Assembly (NCBI GenBank): GCA_029204225.1
Contig: MU832194.1
Coordinates: forward strand, 1-64,000
Direction: 5' to 3'
Length of the DNA stretch: 64,000 nucleotides
DNA from: Diphasiastrum complanatum
Taxonomy: Eukaryota; Streptophyta; Lycopodiopsida; Lycopodiales; Lycopodiaceae
The notes under the pieces were generated by a model. The model was not told the DNA's origin. It was given only the letters and a program-made list of their open reading frames with translations, and ran no database searches. The stretch's first letter is position 1; each line of letters starts with the position of its first letter. Shown one piece after another: positions 1-11,846 of this stretch. A program made the translations under genes and the position numbers.

Positions 1-169
1 AAAGAGAGAAGTCTTTTACTTTCAGACTTTGCAAACCTTGTCTCTAAGTTACACAGAAGTAATATAAGGTCCCTCACTCGAAACACGTAAGAAAATATTT
101 GATATATTGACAAAAGCAACAGACGCAGCTATCTGACATGCAGAAATCTTACCAAGGAGAATCATCTAC

Positions 170-3100
170 CAGATGGGCTCTGGTCAGTGCGACAGTGCAT
201 CTTCCCCTTATCACTGGCATTCTTATATGCCCCACCAACTGTTAGAATATGGGCATAAACCCATATGATAGGAACACTTAAGAGGATAGGGAAGCGCTCA
301 AACACTGGGAGATGCTTCCTTGCTCTTACACTCCTAAAAAACTGTTACAGATAAAGTAATATTTCAATTGCTGCATTCTCATTCACGGCATAAATCATCA
401 ACAGCTCACTCTAATTCCAGTTAGCAACACGTCTATCGTATTAAGGTACTGATCTTGAACGAAAAATTTCATTTACAGATAGAGCACTGTCTGGCACCAA
501 CCTGTGCAAAGATAATAAGTAGTACGATCTCAGGAATACCAACTTCTACACATTTTGCCACCTGAAAATTTCACAATTTCAATTTAACTTTAAATTTGTG
601 GCGAGCATTTGACCTGGACATAGTTAAGATCAGGGATAGCCATGCATAGAAAAGCGTATAGCATTTGTCGATGTTCAAGGTGATAATTCAAAAGAAATAC
701 AAACTACTCACCCCTGGAAATCCAAACATATATAGGCCAAGGCCAACCAACGTTATAACTGGAGCCATGCTTAATGTAGAACTCAACCTGATTCCAGACA
801 GTCAAAAGCTTAGCCAAGTAAAATTTAGCCTCAAAAACTTGTGAAGAATGACAACTGTAACAGATTACATTGAGAATCAAAAGGTTCCCATCTTTCCTTT
901 CAATTTCTGACTGCACACAAGATGCATATATTTATTATAACATTTTAAAGCATGTTGGTTTTTGAGACAGAATGCCAGCGGCATTCAGCTTATATGCATG
1001 TTTAAGGATTTGCATCTACCAGCACAGTACTCAGATGCAAAATTTTAAGTAATTAGCCTAGGATGTACATCAGATTCAAAAAGGGATGATTTGGCATTAA
1101 AAACATGGGATTCATCATGTAATGGAAAAATGCACTTATCCACATGTGCCATGTCACTTGCCTATCTCTCCACATTTAATATTTGAGAACAATTAAGGTT
1201 TTTTTTGGTCAAACCACCACTTGTGAATCCAATATCAATACAATATGCCGTTTGAGTAGCCATTCTCCAGCCATCACAACATAAAACATTTGATACAAAC
1301 AAAAATTGGCGCTAGTGACATCCAAAGCCTGAGTTCTTCCATCACTAAACCAAGTCCTTACATCACCAGCCTGAGTCCTTCCATCACAAACCTACTGCTC
1401 AATTCTATACTTAATAGCCTCACCTTCTGCTAAAGATTGAAAACCATAATCAATAATAGAGAATCATTGCACAAATAGTCCAACCCTGCCATTATTACAA
1501 TTAGATGCAAAATTTTAAGTAATTAGCCTAGGATGTAAAATTATTGTGTTCCTATTTCAATAACAGAGAAATAAATCAACTTATTTTGTTTAGTGCAATT
1601 TCAACACACAAGAGAAAAAGAAAATAAGGTTAATCGACAGAATACTTCAATCTAGCTAGGATCACCAAAACATTCAATAAAAATCTGGAAAGTGAGAATG
1701 GAGCCGCTCTTAGTGCAGATCTCTTGGATATTGTGAAGTAGCAAATTGGATGGCATTTCCAACTATACGGTATAAAAATTCAAGATGAAAATTATATTAA
1801 TTGAGAAAGAACTATGGTATATCATCACAGGGGATGAGCGGAGACCGCTGAATGACAATTGCTCCTTTGCCATACATCCATCTTGGTTAGCAACAACACA
1901 AGCAGTAAGGTGGGGAGAATATCAGTAAGGTCCCAAAGAAAAGCAGACAGAGGGCCCACCTCAAGAAGATTCCCCAGAGGCCAGTAAACCCTAGAACAAA
2001 TTGTAGACTTGAAGCAGCTATGAGAGCCCCTTGGATTGCACGCAATGTATGATGAAACCTCTGCAAAGAGAAAAAGGGCAGAAACATGAGCTGTTGTCTA
2101 CAATGTAGGTGACTGCTATTTCTGGCTAGAGTTTTGACTGAATTTTTTGTGCACGTAGTAGGCCGGAGGCTTGGAGACTGATTGTTTACCTCATTGTTAT
2201 CAAAAATAGCTTGAAATCGTGACGCATTGATAATGCTTAAGATAGGTATGAAATATGCAAATGACCCATTTATGACAATGGGTAATCGTGTCCCAAAGAA
2301 GCTCTGAAGCAAAGTATTGATTCCATTGACAAAGAGCAAAGTCTGAATCACCCGAGCTTTTTGACCCTGGAGAGTTTCAAGCAAACAAGAGTCCAAAAAA
2401 ATATGTAATAATAGAAATCAAAGATTGCAAATTTGAACTTTCTCTTGCAGTTGATGTTTGAGATCATATGCATCTGTAGAAGGTTAAGTCAAAAGCGCAA
2501 ATCAACTATATTTCCATTTTCCTGAAGCTGGAAAGTAACTTGCATAAATGACGACAGTCGAGTCTTAAACATTGAAAAAGCAAATTGTCTTACATTATCA
2601 CCACCCATTTGGCCCACAAGGAGGGTGGGAATCAGCACATGAGCTCCAATCACTGTTAAGTAGTGTTGGAATCCCAAAATAAGAGTCTCAGCTGCAAGAT
2701 ACAATCACATATAATTACAGATGCAAAACGGAGAAGTCAACAAACCCAAATCAAATGTACAGGCAGAATACTGTAGTTTATTTCATGAAAACCTCTTCCT
2801 CTTTGTCTCATGGTTTTGCACTGCTTGGTAATGTCTGTTTTGGATTCCATGAAGACATATTATATGGATACTAAACTGCTTTGAGAAAAATTAGACAAGC
2901 ATCTTATAGCCAGCCGCATAAAAGGTTCTTGGTAGCTTTTTAGGCAAAGGGGTTTTCATTGCAAAGACAAATACTTTTGGACAGAGCTTAGAATATGCAC
3001 ATCCATGTAAAAGTCTTCTTCGGTTCCTGAGACCGTTTAGCATCAACTATGTCCTCTTCTTAACATTGTGCTCCTTGTGTGGTGGCCATATATCAAACCC

Positions 3101-4386
3101 AGAGACCCATGCAAACAGCCTTCATTCTTAACTACCCCGTTTTGCAGGCTCACAGAGAAATGAGGAAATGCATACAGAAATGGCAATGCGCAAGAATGAG
3201 CTCAAATTGTGAACCATACCAAAACTCCAATCATAAGATAATTGATTTCTTTCAGCACTGTCAACTGACGCTATTCACAAGATGTATCATCTGGGGACCA
3301 TTTCTTTTCACAAAGATAATCTTTTTACAATCCATGATGCCCCCATTATAAATGCAAAAGCTTTAAAATAGAGAGTATTACTCTTAGGTTCATCGATGCT
3401 TCTACAGCTGCTCTTGTCTGTGGCCTAGAATATGGCCTCTCTACTTAGCTGACTGACCGACTTTGGTGCTTGTGATCTGAAGGAGACTATAGGTAAAAAG
3501 AAGTCATATGGTGAGAAGGTTTGGATGGATTGAGATTAAAGCAAATGCTCTTATTCTGCACAGCATGCAAAACCACACAGGGAGATCTAGCTCTCTAGAA
3601 TTCCGCCCCCACGTGAGAACAAAGAAAGGCAAAGACAATACAGAGATTTCTTGCCAGAAACCAGAACTGTGGAAACGTGACAGGCTTCTTCCAGTTTATA
3701 GATTTATAATATGGGCTTCTTCTAAGATTCTGGTTTCCAAGCTTTAAAGACTGCTGGATCTCGGATTCTGTCTTGTCAATCATGATTCACAAGGCACCAT
3801 CGAAGAAAGAAATACAATCTTGCAATCCAAAACAATATCATCCTTCCAGAAATTCTTAAGAGATCATTGGCATGTCTTCTGAAAGAGTATCACAGCAGCC
3901 TGAAGCTCTTGCCGTTTTGCTACCCAGATTTAGTTCAGATCTCTGTTGTAGCTAGTAGCAAGCTGGGGATCTTGGAGCATGGATGATATCAAAAGCTAGA
4001 ATGACTTAACATGGTAACACTCGTTATAGCTCCAGCTTTGCTTCACAAAGTCGGTAGTTCTCAGTTTAGCTCCAGATTTGCTTCACAACGTTGGTAGCTT
4101 TACAAGACGGAAAGGAAAGCTTAAAAAAAAAGCTTAAAACATGATAAAATACAATCTGTGCGAGATGGTGAAAAACAGTAAAGTACGAGACAGCTGACTA
4201 GATCAATTGGCGATTGGTGAATGTTTCAAATACTTTGATTTTCAAGTAAAGAAATGCAAGAAAAAAGAGCTGGGAAGCCTGAAAAAGGAGGGAGGTACGC
4301 CAGGGAGGAGAGTCATTGGGACAATAATCAATGTCTGCCAACTGCTCCTGGATCGCATGGCTGTAGTCTTCTGGCTTAGCAGCCAT
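170..4386 (-). CDS. NAT: Nucleobase-ascorbate transporter (NAT family), first seven exons, truncated by window edge
   Basis: Exons on the minus strand: 4386-4299, 2691-2594, 2366-2190, 2060-1960, 787-712, 561-502 and 341-170; all six internal introns are GT-AG and the phases join exactly. The start ATG at 4386 opens MAAKPEDYSHAIQEQLADID and the first junction rebuilds the family hallmark PPWPETLILGFQHYL. Later exons read QTLLFVNGINTLLQSFFGTR, HTLRAIQGALIAASSLQF, VITLVGLGLYMFGFPG, VAKCVEVGIPEIVLL and FERFPILLSVPIIWVYAH, all in family order. NAT proteins are multi-pass plasma-membrane carriers of purines, pyrimidines or related compounds driven by ion gradients; plant substrates vary, so none is assigned. 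About 258 codons, roughly half of a typical 520-residue member, lie here. The NAT signature and the C-terminal helices fall off the left edge. A donor-like GTAGAT follows the last exon seen. No disabling lesion is visible, so I judge it functional. Confidence 0.93.
788..1959 (-). repeat. NAT intron 4 with a perfect 35-bp direct repeat
   Basis: This 1172-bp intron carries a 35-bp sequence at 1033-1067 that is repeated without mismatch at 1503-1537, in the same orientation, 470 bp apart. A shorter imperfect repeat, CCTGAGTYCTTCCATCAC, lies near 1330 and 1370. No coding similarity was seen. The perfect identity suggests a recent local duplication or conversion. Confidence 0.8.
4020..4104. repeat. 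Short tandem duplication in NAT intron 1
   Basis: AGCTCCAG-TTTGCTTCACAA followed by a GGTAG core occurs at about 4026-4056 and again at 4066-4097 with a few mismatches. It lies in the 1607-bp first intron of the NAT gene. Function unknown. Confidence 0.6.
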
Positions 4387-5137
4387 TGCTTCCCTTCTTC
4401 TTCTTCTTGTTTTTCTTCTTCAAATTCTTCCAAATCTTATCCTGTCTTCTCTCCTTTAACTTGGCAGCTCATGCCTTTCAAGCAGCCACCTTTCTTGCAC
4501 CTTACTCTTCCACATCTTCATAACAATTGCTCTGATCTTCTTCTATATGCACCCAAATTCTGATCTAAAATCTATCTCGACTTTTGCGTCGATCAATCCA
4601 GCTGCTGCAACACTCAAGCAAAAACGAAAAAAAACAAGTCAAATTTTGCTAGTATACCGAATTCCAATCCAAATAAATTTGGGAATTAGCTACCTCCCAG
4701 GCATCCTGCTGCTGCAGCATTCAAGCAAAGGAACTATAGTCTTGCTATTGTGCCCAATCCTGATCTAAAATTGATCTAAATTTGAGCATCAATTAGCTAC
4801 CTCACAAGCAGCCTGCTGCTCCAGCATTCAAGATGTGGGACGAAAGCCCAACACGCATTGCAGCAATTCAGCTAATTGCAAGATGATGTAATGTGTTATG
4901 CTATGTTGCAGCGAGTGTGGATGTGATGGGCAAGAAAGGAATTTGTGACGTTACTGTCGCATTTGGATGAATTGTGGGTAGTATAGTGTTTCTTGGTAAC
5001 TACGCGTTTGCGCAATTGGGTTTCAGTTGGATCGAAGCACCGAGAGAGACAGAGAGAGAGTTGGTCTGATGATGATGAGAGGTGCGCTTTCGAACTCTGA
5101 AACCATGTCACTTTTTAGGGTTTTGAAACCCTAAAAG
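4387..5137 (-). promoter_or_regulatory. Upstream / 5'-leader region of the NAT gene
   Basis: The 750 bp upstream of the NAT start hold no convincing frame. Two degenerate copies of a block containing TTAGCTACCTC and TGCTGCTSCAGCATTCAAG lie at about 4686-4727 and 4792-4833, with a third weaker piece near 4605. A GAGA-rich tract (about 5043-5063) and a telo-box hairpin (5110-5137) sit further upstream. GAGA tracts and telo-boxes are common around plant transcription starts, so the start probably lies in this interval; this is an inference without a visible TATA box. Confidence 0.45.
5110..5137. promoter_or_regulatory. Telo-box inverted repeat
   Basis: AGGGTTT and AAACCCT face each other around a TG spacer, with arms extending to ACTTTT on the left (one extra T) and AAAAGT on the right, giving a near-perfect hairpin. 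AAACCCTAA is the plant telo-box, known from promoters of growth-related genes. It lies about 730 bp upstream of the NAT start codon. Regulatory use is inferred. Confidence 0.5.
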
Positions 5138-5221
5138 TCAGGGACCAGTATTAGGTTTGTCACCCTTGATGCAACCCTACACACCCAACAGTACACACCC
5201 AACCGGTGCTTGGAAACCGCC

Positions 5222-5390
5222 TTTGAGTTATCCTCAAAATACCTGCATTTTATATAACCTTTTTTGAAAACTTTTATTCATAAGAGTTTATATGCTTGAA
5301 TAAAAAACTGTAAAATATTTTATAATATAGATTTTTGCTAAAACTTCAGTTTCATTCTTATACTTTGCTGATCATGCAAGACCCAAGACC
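5222..5390. repeat. Dispersed repeat, copy 1
   Basis: Begins TTTGAGTTATCCTCAAAA and continues through GCATTTTATA and a CTTTTGCTCA/CTTTTATTCA-like stretch. The same order of blocks is found at 46565-46735. No coding capacity; both copies end vaguely. Probably a short piece of an unidentified transposable element. Confidence 0.6.
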
Positions 5391-5511
5391 AGGTACTCTT
5401 CCTCACTTCAAAATATATGCATTTTGGTCTTCAAAATGAGCTTTGAACTTGGGAGTACATAAATTTTAGATGTCACCCATTTAACCAACCCCTTAAAATA
5501 AAATATGCTTC

Positions 5512-5596
5512 TTGGTTTCCAAGGGGAGGCTCGAACCTGAGACCAAAGAAACTTTGGATGTCAAGCTAACCAACTAAGAGAGAAGATTATGCTTGG
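5512..5596 (-). pseudogene. tRNA-like / SINE head
   Basis: Read on the minus strand, an A-box-like TCTTAGTTGGTTAG is followed at the right spacing by a good B box, GGTTCGAGCC (plus strand 5528-5537). Between them CCAA...TTGG can form an anticodon-like stem. No clean acceptor stem closes the molecule, so it is not a functional tRNA gene. A tRNA-derived SINE head or tRNA pseudogene fits best. Confidence 0.5.
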
Positions 5597-5599
5597 AAA

Positions 5600-6930
5600 G
5601 TGTTGCTTAAGGCTTGCACAGCCTCTCCCAACACAAGCCACCAAATCAAAATACATATAACTTGGATGGTTCATACCATTGTTGAAGAGTATATAAGTGC
5701 CCCGTGCATGAATCCCAAATATTGAGAAAATATCAAGTCATGTATGGTGTTTCTAATATTAGGGTTAATATTGCATTTTTAAAAAGTCATGTTTTTTGAT
5801 AATTGCATAATATTTTTAAATAAGTGTAACTCCTAACAATCTATGTATATATATATGCAATTGCTAATTAGCTAATAACACCCTTGCATTATCAATCAGA
5901 TTGATACCACCTAGCAACTCATAAACTCCGATTGATACCACCCAACAACTCGTAAAGGATGGTTATGACAATACTCGAATCAAATGATACCATTCAACAA
6001 TTCCTGATACATGCTAATTCTAATGCTCACACACCCACCTAGTATTCAAGATTTTAAAAATGTGTTTAGTACCAAGAATGAGATGGCATTGAAAATTTTA
6101 ATATCCCCCATCAGCAGCCCTAATATTGTTTAGGGTTTGAGGGGTGACATGAGGAATAGGGGTTAAACCCTAAAGTAGACCATATGGGAGAAAAAGAGAG
6201 GAAAATGCAACACAAAGAAAGTAGAAGAACGGTAGACACAACTCCATAACAGTTTATCTTTGAAGTGTCACGGCTTTTCAAACACGAAGCAAACGCACGC
6301 ACTACTATGACCATGAAGTTGTTCGGAGTTTCATTTTGAAGTGTCGTGTTGGTTTGTCCGACCGCTTCCCAGTCGCTTTTGGCCAACAACCACCCTTTGA
6401 GGACAGCTTGCTTGCCTGATCCGCTGTCGCCACGTGTTCCTAGCCTGCTTACCATTGCTAACCCTAGATCAACCGTTATATTAGCCCCCTAACTCTTCAT
6501 CATTAGCTCTTCAAATCTTGCCTTACTCTCTACTCATGCCATATTAAATCTACTAATCACCCACTCCAATTATTGATTTCTATTATTTTCCCTTATAAAT
6601 TTCTTGGGTCTTTATCTCTTATACACAAATATTTATATCTTCTGAAACTATTTGACATCACTACCTTTCATTATCCACACTTTGCATCCACATATATAAA
6701 TTATATATCATATTGGAGTTTCTCATTTTGATCTATAGAAGACTTCTATACTAGGTCAATTGATTTCCATCCACATAGTGAAATACAACCCTAGAATTTC
6801 TCAATTGGTTATATGAAAGTCTTCTATGTGAGTCCATAGTTCACATGTTGTTGTTGATGTTCTACAAAATATCATGATCTATAATTTTCTTTGGCAATTT
6901 ATTTGGCCAAGAAAAGATGCTTACATTACA
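5600..6930. other. Intergenic, no gene seen
   Basis: AT-rich sequence with several telo-like CCCTAA/TTAGGG pieces (near 6118 and 6165). The longest open frames show no family resemblance. Nothing functional could be supported. Confidence 0.6.
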
Positions 6931-7610
6931 TTATGAACAAAAAATGTACAAGCTCCACATGAGAATGACTTCAACTATCAATGGAGGGAGAATGTGAGGG
7001 TATGAAGAAGTCCAAAGTTGTCTCCAAAGGTGCCTACAAGAGGAGAACTTCAAGAGGGCATAGCATACAAAACTTTCAAAGCAATTCATGGATGTACTTG
7101 AGAAATGTGTTATGTTCTTGTCTACAACTTCTATGCCTAAGCAATAGTGCAATTGACCTAAATCCTTCATTTCAAATTAACATGACAAACTTATTTTGCC
7201 ATTGTCAATCAAGCTATTGTTGCTTTTAGTCAAAGTTAGATCATAAACATACAATAGCAATATGACAATTTTACTTTCACAATGAATGAAATATACATTT
7301 GGATTCATCTTGCTTCTCACATGTGCTCTTTGATCAAATACTCATCCATTTTTTTAATTTAAACTTAAGAATTTTGTTTTAGCCCATACAAGAATATCAA
7401 TTTGATGAGCATTTGGGTGTGGCAATTGCTATGATAGACTATATTGAGTGCATTTTGGCTACAAGAGTGAGCATCTTTTCATTATCAATCTCTTGTCTAT
7501 GCACATATCCCATTGTCGCTAATCTTGCCTTACGTTACTCAAAGCTCTCATCGTATTTGTACCTTGTCTTGTATATCCATATTGTTTTTGAAGAATCCAT
7601 TTTATGATTG
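6931..7610 (-). pseudogene. Decayed Ty1/copia reverse-transcriptase fragment
   Basis: On the minus strand, 7600-7415 gives the copia RT N-terminal block: TIWIYKTRYKYDES, then RKARLATMGYVH, matching the family pattern W-x-Y/F-K-x-K ... KARLVAKGY. At 7170-7100 the later RT motif MKDLGQLHYCLGIEV appears. The catalytic YVDD segment between them is not readable, and several frameshifts and stops intervene. Long dead; no LTR was found. Confidence 0.75.
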
Positions 7611-7677
7611 TGGCTCATAATTCCTCAAGACAGAAGTCATCAAAGCGAAGTTCAAATTAGGGTTCGTATGCATTGCA

Positions 7678-7947
7678 TTAGAGAAAATCCCAACTCTGAA
7701 AGGCCTTCTGAATAGATTTTTGTTTTTGAATTTTACATCCACATGGACTAAAAAAATTCCTACAAATAGACTTCAACATAATAGACCCAAATTCTTGTAA
7801 TGTCAACATAAACTCTAGTTGCCCATTTGGCAATTCTAAAAGCATGTTATTGGCTTGTAAATAACACGTAGTCAAAATGGTTGCCCTTACAAACTCTCGT
7901 GATTTAAAAATGAACTTGGGCAACATTGCATATTTCTTACAATGCAT
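7678..7947 (-). pseudogene. Possible copia integrase C-terminal relic
   Basis: An 89-codon minus-strand frame includes EFVRATILTTCYLQANN, loosely like the copia integrase pattern FWAEAVxTAxYLxNR. It lies just upstream, in element orientation, of the RT relic at 6931-7610, which is where integrase would be. The rest has no family similarity. A chance frame is a real alternative. Confidence 0.25.
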
Positions 7948-7949
7948 TC

Positions 7950-9040
7950 ATTACTTATAAGGCTTTTTTTTTAAAGTCAAGTGTTTCTTAATGCTTTTCT
8001 TTTTCAAAAATTTGTCTTTCCCCTTCCTACTGACTTGATTTTGCATGTTGCAAATCTCTAAATGTCCTCACGTACTACTTAGATCATCTTGGCTCTAGTG
8101 GAGACTCCTCTTTTACTTCCTTTTTTTTTTTTTCAAATTCAAGCTTTTAGCTTTCACTTGTGATCGCCCATCATTATCAAGAGATTCCTCATCAAAGTGT
8201 GCAAAATAGTCAAATTTGGCGATTCTAGCTTGATTAAACCATGTATATTGATGGGTCCCACACGTGTGAGTCTATGTTGCCATGTGTGAATCTACTCTAG
8301 AATAGGTTAGCTCATGTTCATAGGGTTGTTCAAGTTTGTTTGGTGATGATTCCTACATTATCGGACCAAATCCCTAAAGTCATGGAGTTGGTTGATCAAT
8401 CTAGCCACCAACATGGCAAAACTCAAAGGTTAGGTTAGAATGGAAAATTAGGGCAAAAATGCTCAATTATCTTCCCTATTACATGCTAGATTTTCACCTA
8501 ACTCGAGGTGGGGAAGATCTTTTGTATGTACTATCACCTCTCCATAGTAATGCCTTCACGGTCTAGAGCTCATTGGCAATCTCGACTCTCTACACTATGT
8601 AATTAGTTTTTTCTTGTGATCTAATGAACTATAAGTGTTCTTAACTTTGTGTATCCTGAAGGTCGTACCACATGTGTGTGGGTCGTATCTTCAAGTAGAT
8701 CAATGATTTATGGTTGCTCTTGGTTGATGTGTGTAGAATTGCCAATCTAGATCTTGATTTTTGATGTCTACCTTAAATTTAATTGATAATCAATCAATCA
8801 ATCCCTCTTGGGAGTCATTATTAGGCTCATTTAAGGTCCAAAGTATCCAACTTGAAATCGATAGAAGGGGTAGAGATTCAGGGACCACTTTGAATATTTT
8901 GGATCACAATGAGCGCCAACGTGGATCTAAATTATTGCAATTCCGAAAATATGGAGTGCGTTGGATCAAAAGGAGCGGCAAGAATATTTCAAACTTTTCG
9001 CAATTTCAAAACACACCTATTGAAAAAGCACTTTGCTCAT
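7950..9040. other. Non-coding region before copia element 1
   Basis: No convincing coding. Contains one copy of the CACACGTGTG palindrome at 8259-8268 and a related CACATGTGTG near 8671. The 5' LTR, gag and protease expected upstream of element 1 are not recognisable; the open frame 8761-9042 has no resemblance to gag. Confidence 0.5.
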
Positions 9041-9800
9041 AACTGCAAAGACTTGTATAAGTTGAGTCATTGTTTTTCTGCCTCTAGTCAGGCTCTTAGT
9101 ACTTCAATTCATTCAAATAAAGGTTTACTTTGGCATTATAGACTTGGTCATTTAAATCATGTTGTTGTACAACAAATGTCTAGACAATCTATTGTTCTTG
9201 ATCTCGACTATCCTTGCAAAAAGATCAAATTACCTGTCTGTCAAGACTGTCTAGTTGGTAAACAAACTAGAAAACCATTTAAGTCAAGCCATCAGCATGT
9301 TGCTAGAGGATTGCTAGATGTTGTACATTCAGATATTTGTGGCCCGATAAAAAATCTTTCGCTGAAGGACGCCAAGTATTTTATAACTTTTATTGACGAA
9401 TTCTCCAAAAGGACTATGGTGTACTTCATAAAGAAGAAATCAGAAGCCTTCAACTACTTCAGAATCTTCAAGGAGCATGCAGAAAAGGAGACTAGAAGGA
9501 CGATCAAGGCCCTAAGGTCAGACAACGGTGGAGAATATATCTCTGTCGAGTTTAAGGAGTACTGCCAAAGCCAAGGCATTGAGCAGCAATTCATCACTCC
9601 TTACAGTCCTCAGTCTAATGGCTTAGCTGAGAGGAAGAACCATACTCTGGTCAAATCTGCCAAATGTATGCTATCGCATGCATCGTTGCCCAAGAGATTC
9701 TGGGCTGAAGCTGTCTCCACTGCAACTTACGTCCAGAACAAATGTTCAACCAAGGCCCTCTCAGATAAGACACCCCCACGAGGTATGGATAGGCTCTAAG
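9041..9800 (+). pseudogene. Copia element 1: GAG-pre-integrase and integrase
   Basis: Integrase of a Ty1/copia retrotransposon, the enzyme that inserts element cDNA into host DNA. The frame shows the His/Cys zinc-binding segment (LWHYRLGHLN ... CQDCLVGKQ) at about 9130-9260 and all three catalytic acids: Asp in HSDICGP (about 9330), Asp in RSDNGGEY (about 9520) and Glu in AERKN (about 9630). The frame runs unbroken from DLYKLSHC (about 9050) to 9799, where a one-base shift moves the reading to the frame of 9801-10301. Homology with element 2 (17149-20150) starts near 9050; upstream sequence is unrelated, so the element is 5'-truncated or internally rearranged. Confidence 0.9.
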
Positions 9801-10301
9801 CCTTCTTTGAAGAACCTAAGAGTGTTTGGGTGCATTGCCTACGTGCAGATCCCAAAGGACACAAGGAAGAAATTGGACTTTCAAGGTCTCAAGACCATCC
9901 TGATCGGATATACTTCGTCTAATAATACTTACAAGATGTACGATCCTGATACCAGCAAATCTTGTATACGGGATACAGTCTTTATCGAGGATCAGTTCGT
10001 TGACCTCAAAGGCAAGGATATTGCTCAAAAAGAACCTTCATCACCTGCCGTTGACACGACAGTCCGAGCTTCTAGCTCAGGCGTATGTATTGTCGACCCA
10101 CTTCGAGACAGCGAATCAGATGAAGATGTTGCTGCTACCCAGCAACAAGTCCTAGGAGCAGTTCATCAGTCGAATCCTCCCAGAAGATCAAGCCGAGTGC
10201 GCACACAGCCCACAAGGTATACTCTTGAGTCTGCCTATCTCTTAATGCAGAAACCGACAACAGTCGGAGAGGCACTTAGCCAACCAGACTCTGATCTCTA
10301 G
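9801..10301 (+). pseudogene. Copia element 1: integrase C-terminus and linker
   Basis: Continues integrase after a frameshift near 9775-9800: LKNLRVFGCIAYVQIPKDTR, then ILIGYTSSNNTYKMYDPD and a Ser-rich linker ending PPRRSSRVRTQPTRYTLES, the usual lead into reverse transcriptase. The frame ends at 10301 where a conserved Trp codon before REAVD reads TAG, a G-to-A change on this strand. The family keeps integrase, linker and RT in one polyprotein. Confidence 0.85.
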
Positions 10302-11282
10302 AGAGAAGCCGTGGACAGAGAGTAATCCTCTCTGATCAAAAATCAGACATGGTCATTAGTCGAAGCTCCTATTGGTTGCAATATCATTGATTGCAAATGG
10401 ATCTTTAAGATCAAATATAATGCCAACGGAGCAATCGATCGAAGGAAGGCTGGACTGGTAGCACGAGGATTCACCCAGATCTCGAATGTTGACTACATTG
10501 AGACTTTTAGTCCAGTTGTCAAACATTCGTCGATCCGAATGCTCTTGTCTTATGCTACAGCTGCCGACCTCGAAGTACATCAACTTGATGTACAAACAGC
10601 CTATCTAAATGGAGTTATACAAGAAGATATCTACATGATCCAGTCCGAAAGATACGTTCAGGAAGGCATGAAGAATCGTGTCTGTAAACTCCACAAATCA
10701 CTTTACGACTTAAAACAGTCTGCCAGGGCTTGGTTTCGAAGGATCAACACATTCCTCATTGAACAAGGATTCAAACCAAGCACTATTGATTGCAACATTT
10801 ATTCGAAGTCAGTGCAGCAATCTTTCATTATCATCACCTTGTACGTGGATGATACGTTGCTTTTTAGCAACGATACCAATATGGTTAAGGATTCAAAATA
10901 GTTGCTGTTCTTAGAATTCGACATGACTATTCTGGACAAAGCTCACTTCTGTCTGGAAATTCAAATCCACAGAGACAAAGCAAATTGACTGATTTACATC
11001 ACTCAACAAAGGTATCTTCATAATGTCTCTAACATATACAATTTGATGAATTGAAAATTAGCTCACTCACCAATGGATCCAGGCCTGCATTCATCAAAGG
11101 ACCAATGTCCCCAAACCAAGCAGGAAGAGGAGCAAATGAGAGAGTATCCATATCGATCGATACTAGGATCTCTCATGTACGCAATGGTCTGTACAAGACC
11201 AGATATCTCTTTTGTTGTTAGCTCACTCAGACAATACATGGCCAATCCTGGCATTACCCATTGGAAGCTCTTATTCGAGTCA
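10302..11282 (+). pseudogene. Copia element 1: reverse transcriptase
   Basis: Reads NQTWSLVEAPIG, CKWIFKIKYNANGAIDR, VHQLDVQTAYLNG and LYDLKQSARAWFRRI, with an intact catalytic YVDD at 10842-10853. Stops occur at 10901 (after VKDSK), near 10987 and near 11053, before MDPGLHSSK. A further frameshift at about 11265-11280 precedes RNase H. RT would copy element RNA into cDNA; as it stands it cannot be made in full. Confidence 0.9.
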
Positions 11283-11839
11283 TGAGGTATATTCGAGCTA
11301 CCATGGACCAGTGCATCTGCTATGGAGATGTCAACAATGACAATCTTCATCGGCTTAGTGGTTATTTTGATGCAAGCTGGAGAGGAGATGCAGACAATCG
11401 TAAGTCCACATCTGTATGTACATTCTTCTTCAACGGCGGTCCTGTTTCGTGGAACAGTCGTAAGCAAACCTCTATCACACTTTCTTCTACTGAAGCATAA
11501 TACATTGTTGCTTCTCAATCTATTAAGAAAGCGTTTTGGTTGGAAAATTTGCTATCAGAGATCAATATGTATCAGTACGACCCTACAATTTTATTTTGTG
11601 ATAACCAAAGTGCTATTGCCTTATCGGCCAACCCTAAATTTCATTCTAGGAGTAAGCACATTAAAATTAGATATCACTACATCAGAGGCAAGGTTCTCGA
11701 CAGAGAGGTGAGCTTAACATACTGCAGAATGCAGGACATGGTTGCAGACATCTTCACGAAAGCACTCAGTGTTAATGCACACAACAAATTTTGTACATTG
11801 CTCAGTCTGAAGATCAAGGCATTCACGGATCCAAATTAA
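11261..11839 (+). pseudogene. Copia element 1: RNase H
   Basis: Starts ALIRVMRYIRATMDQ and shows YFDASWRGD, the SSTEA block (followed by TAA at about 11498), FCDNQSAIALSANP and ADIFTKAL, the standard copia RNase H series. The domain removes RNA from the RNA-cDNA hybrid. One in-frame stop separates the two halves (11261-11500 and 11501-11839). The end, KIKAFTDPN, is followed at once by the polypurine tract, as in element 2. Confidence 0.88.
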
Positions 11840-11846
11840 GGGGGGG
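11838..11846 (+). other. Polypurine tract of copia element 1
   Basis: AAGGGGGGG directly precedes the LTR start TGTTGG. In LTR retrotransposons this RNase-H-resistant purine run primes plus-strand cDNA. Confidence 0.85.
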
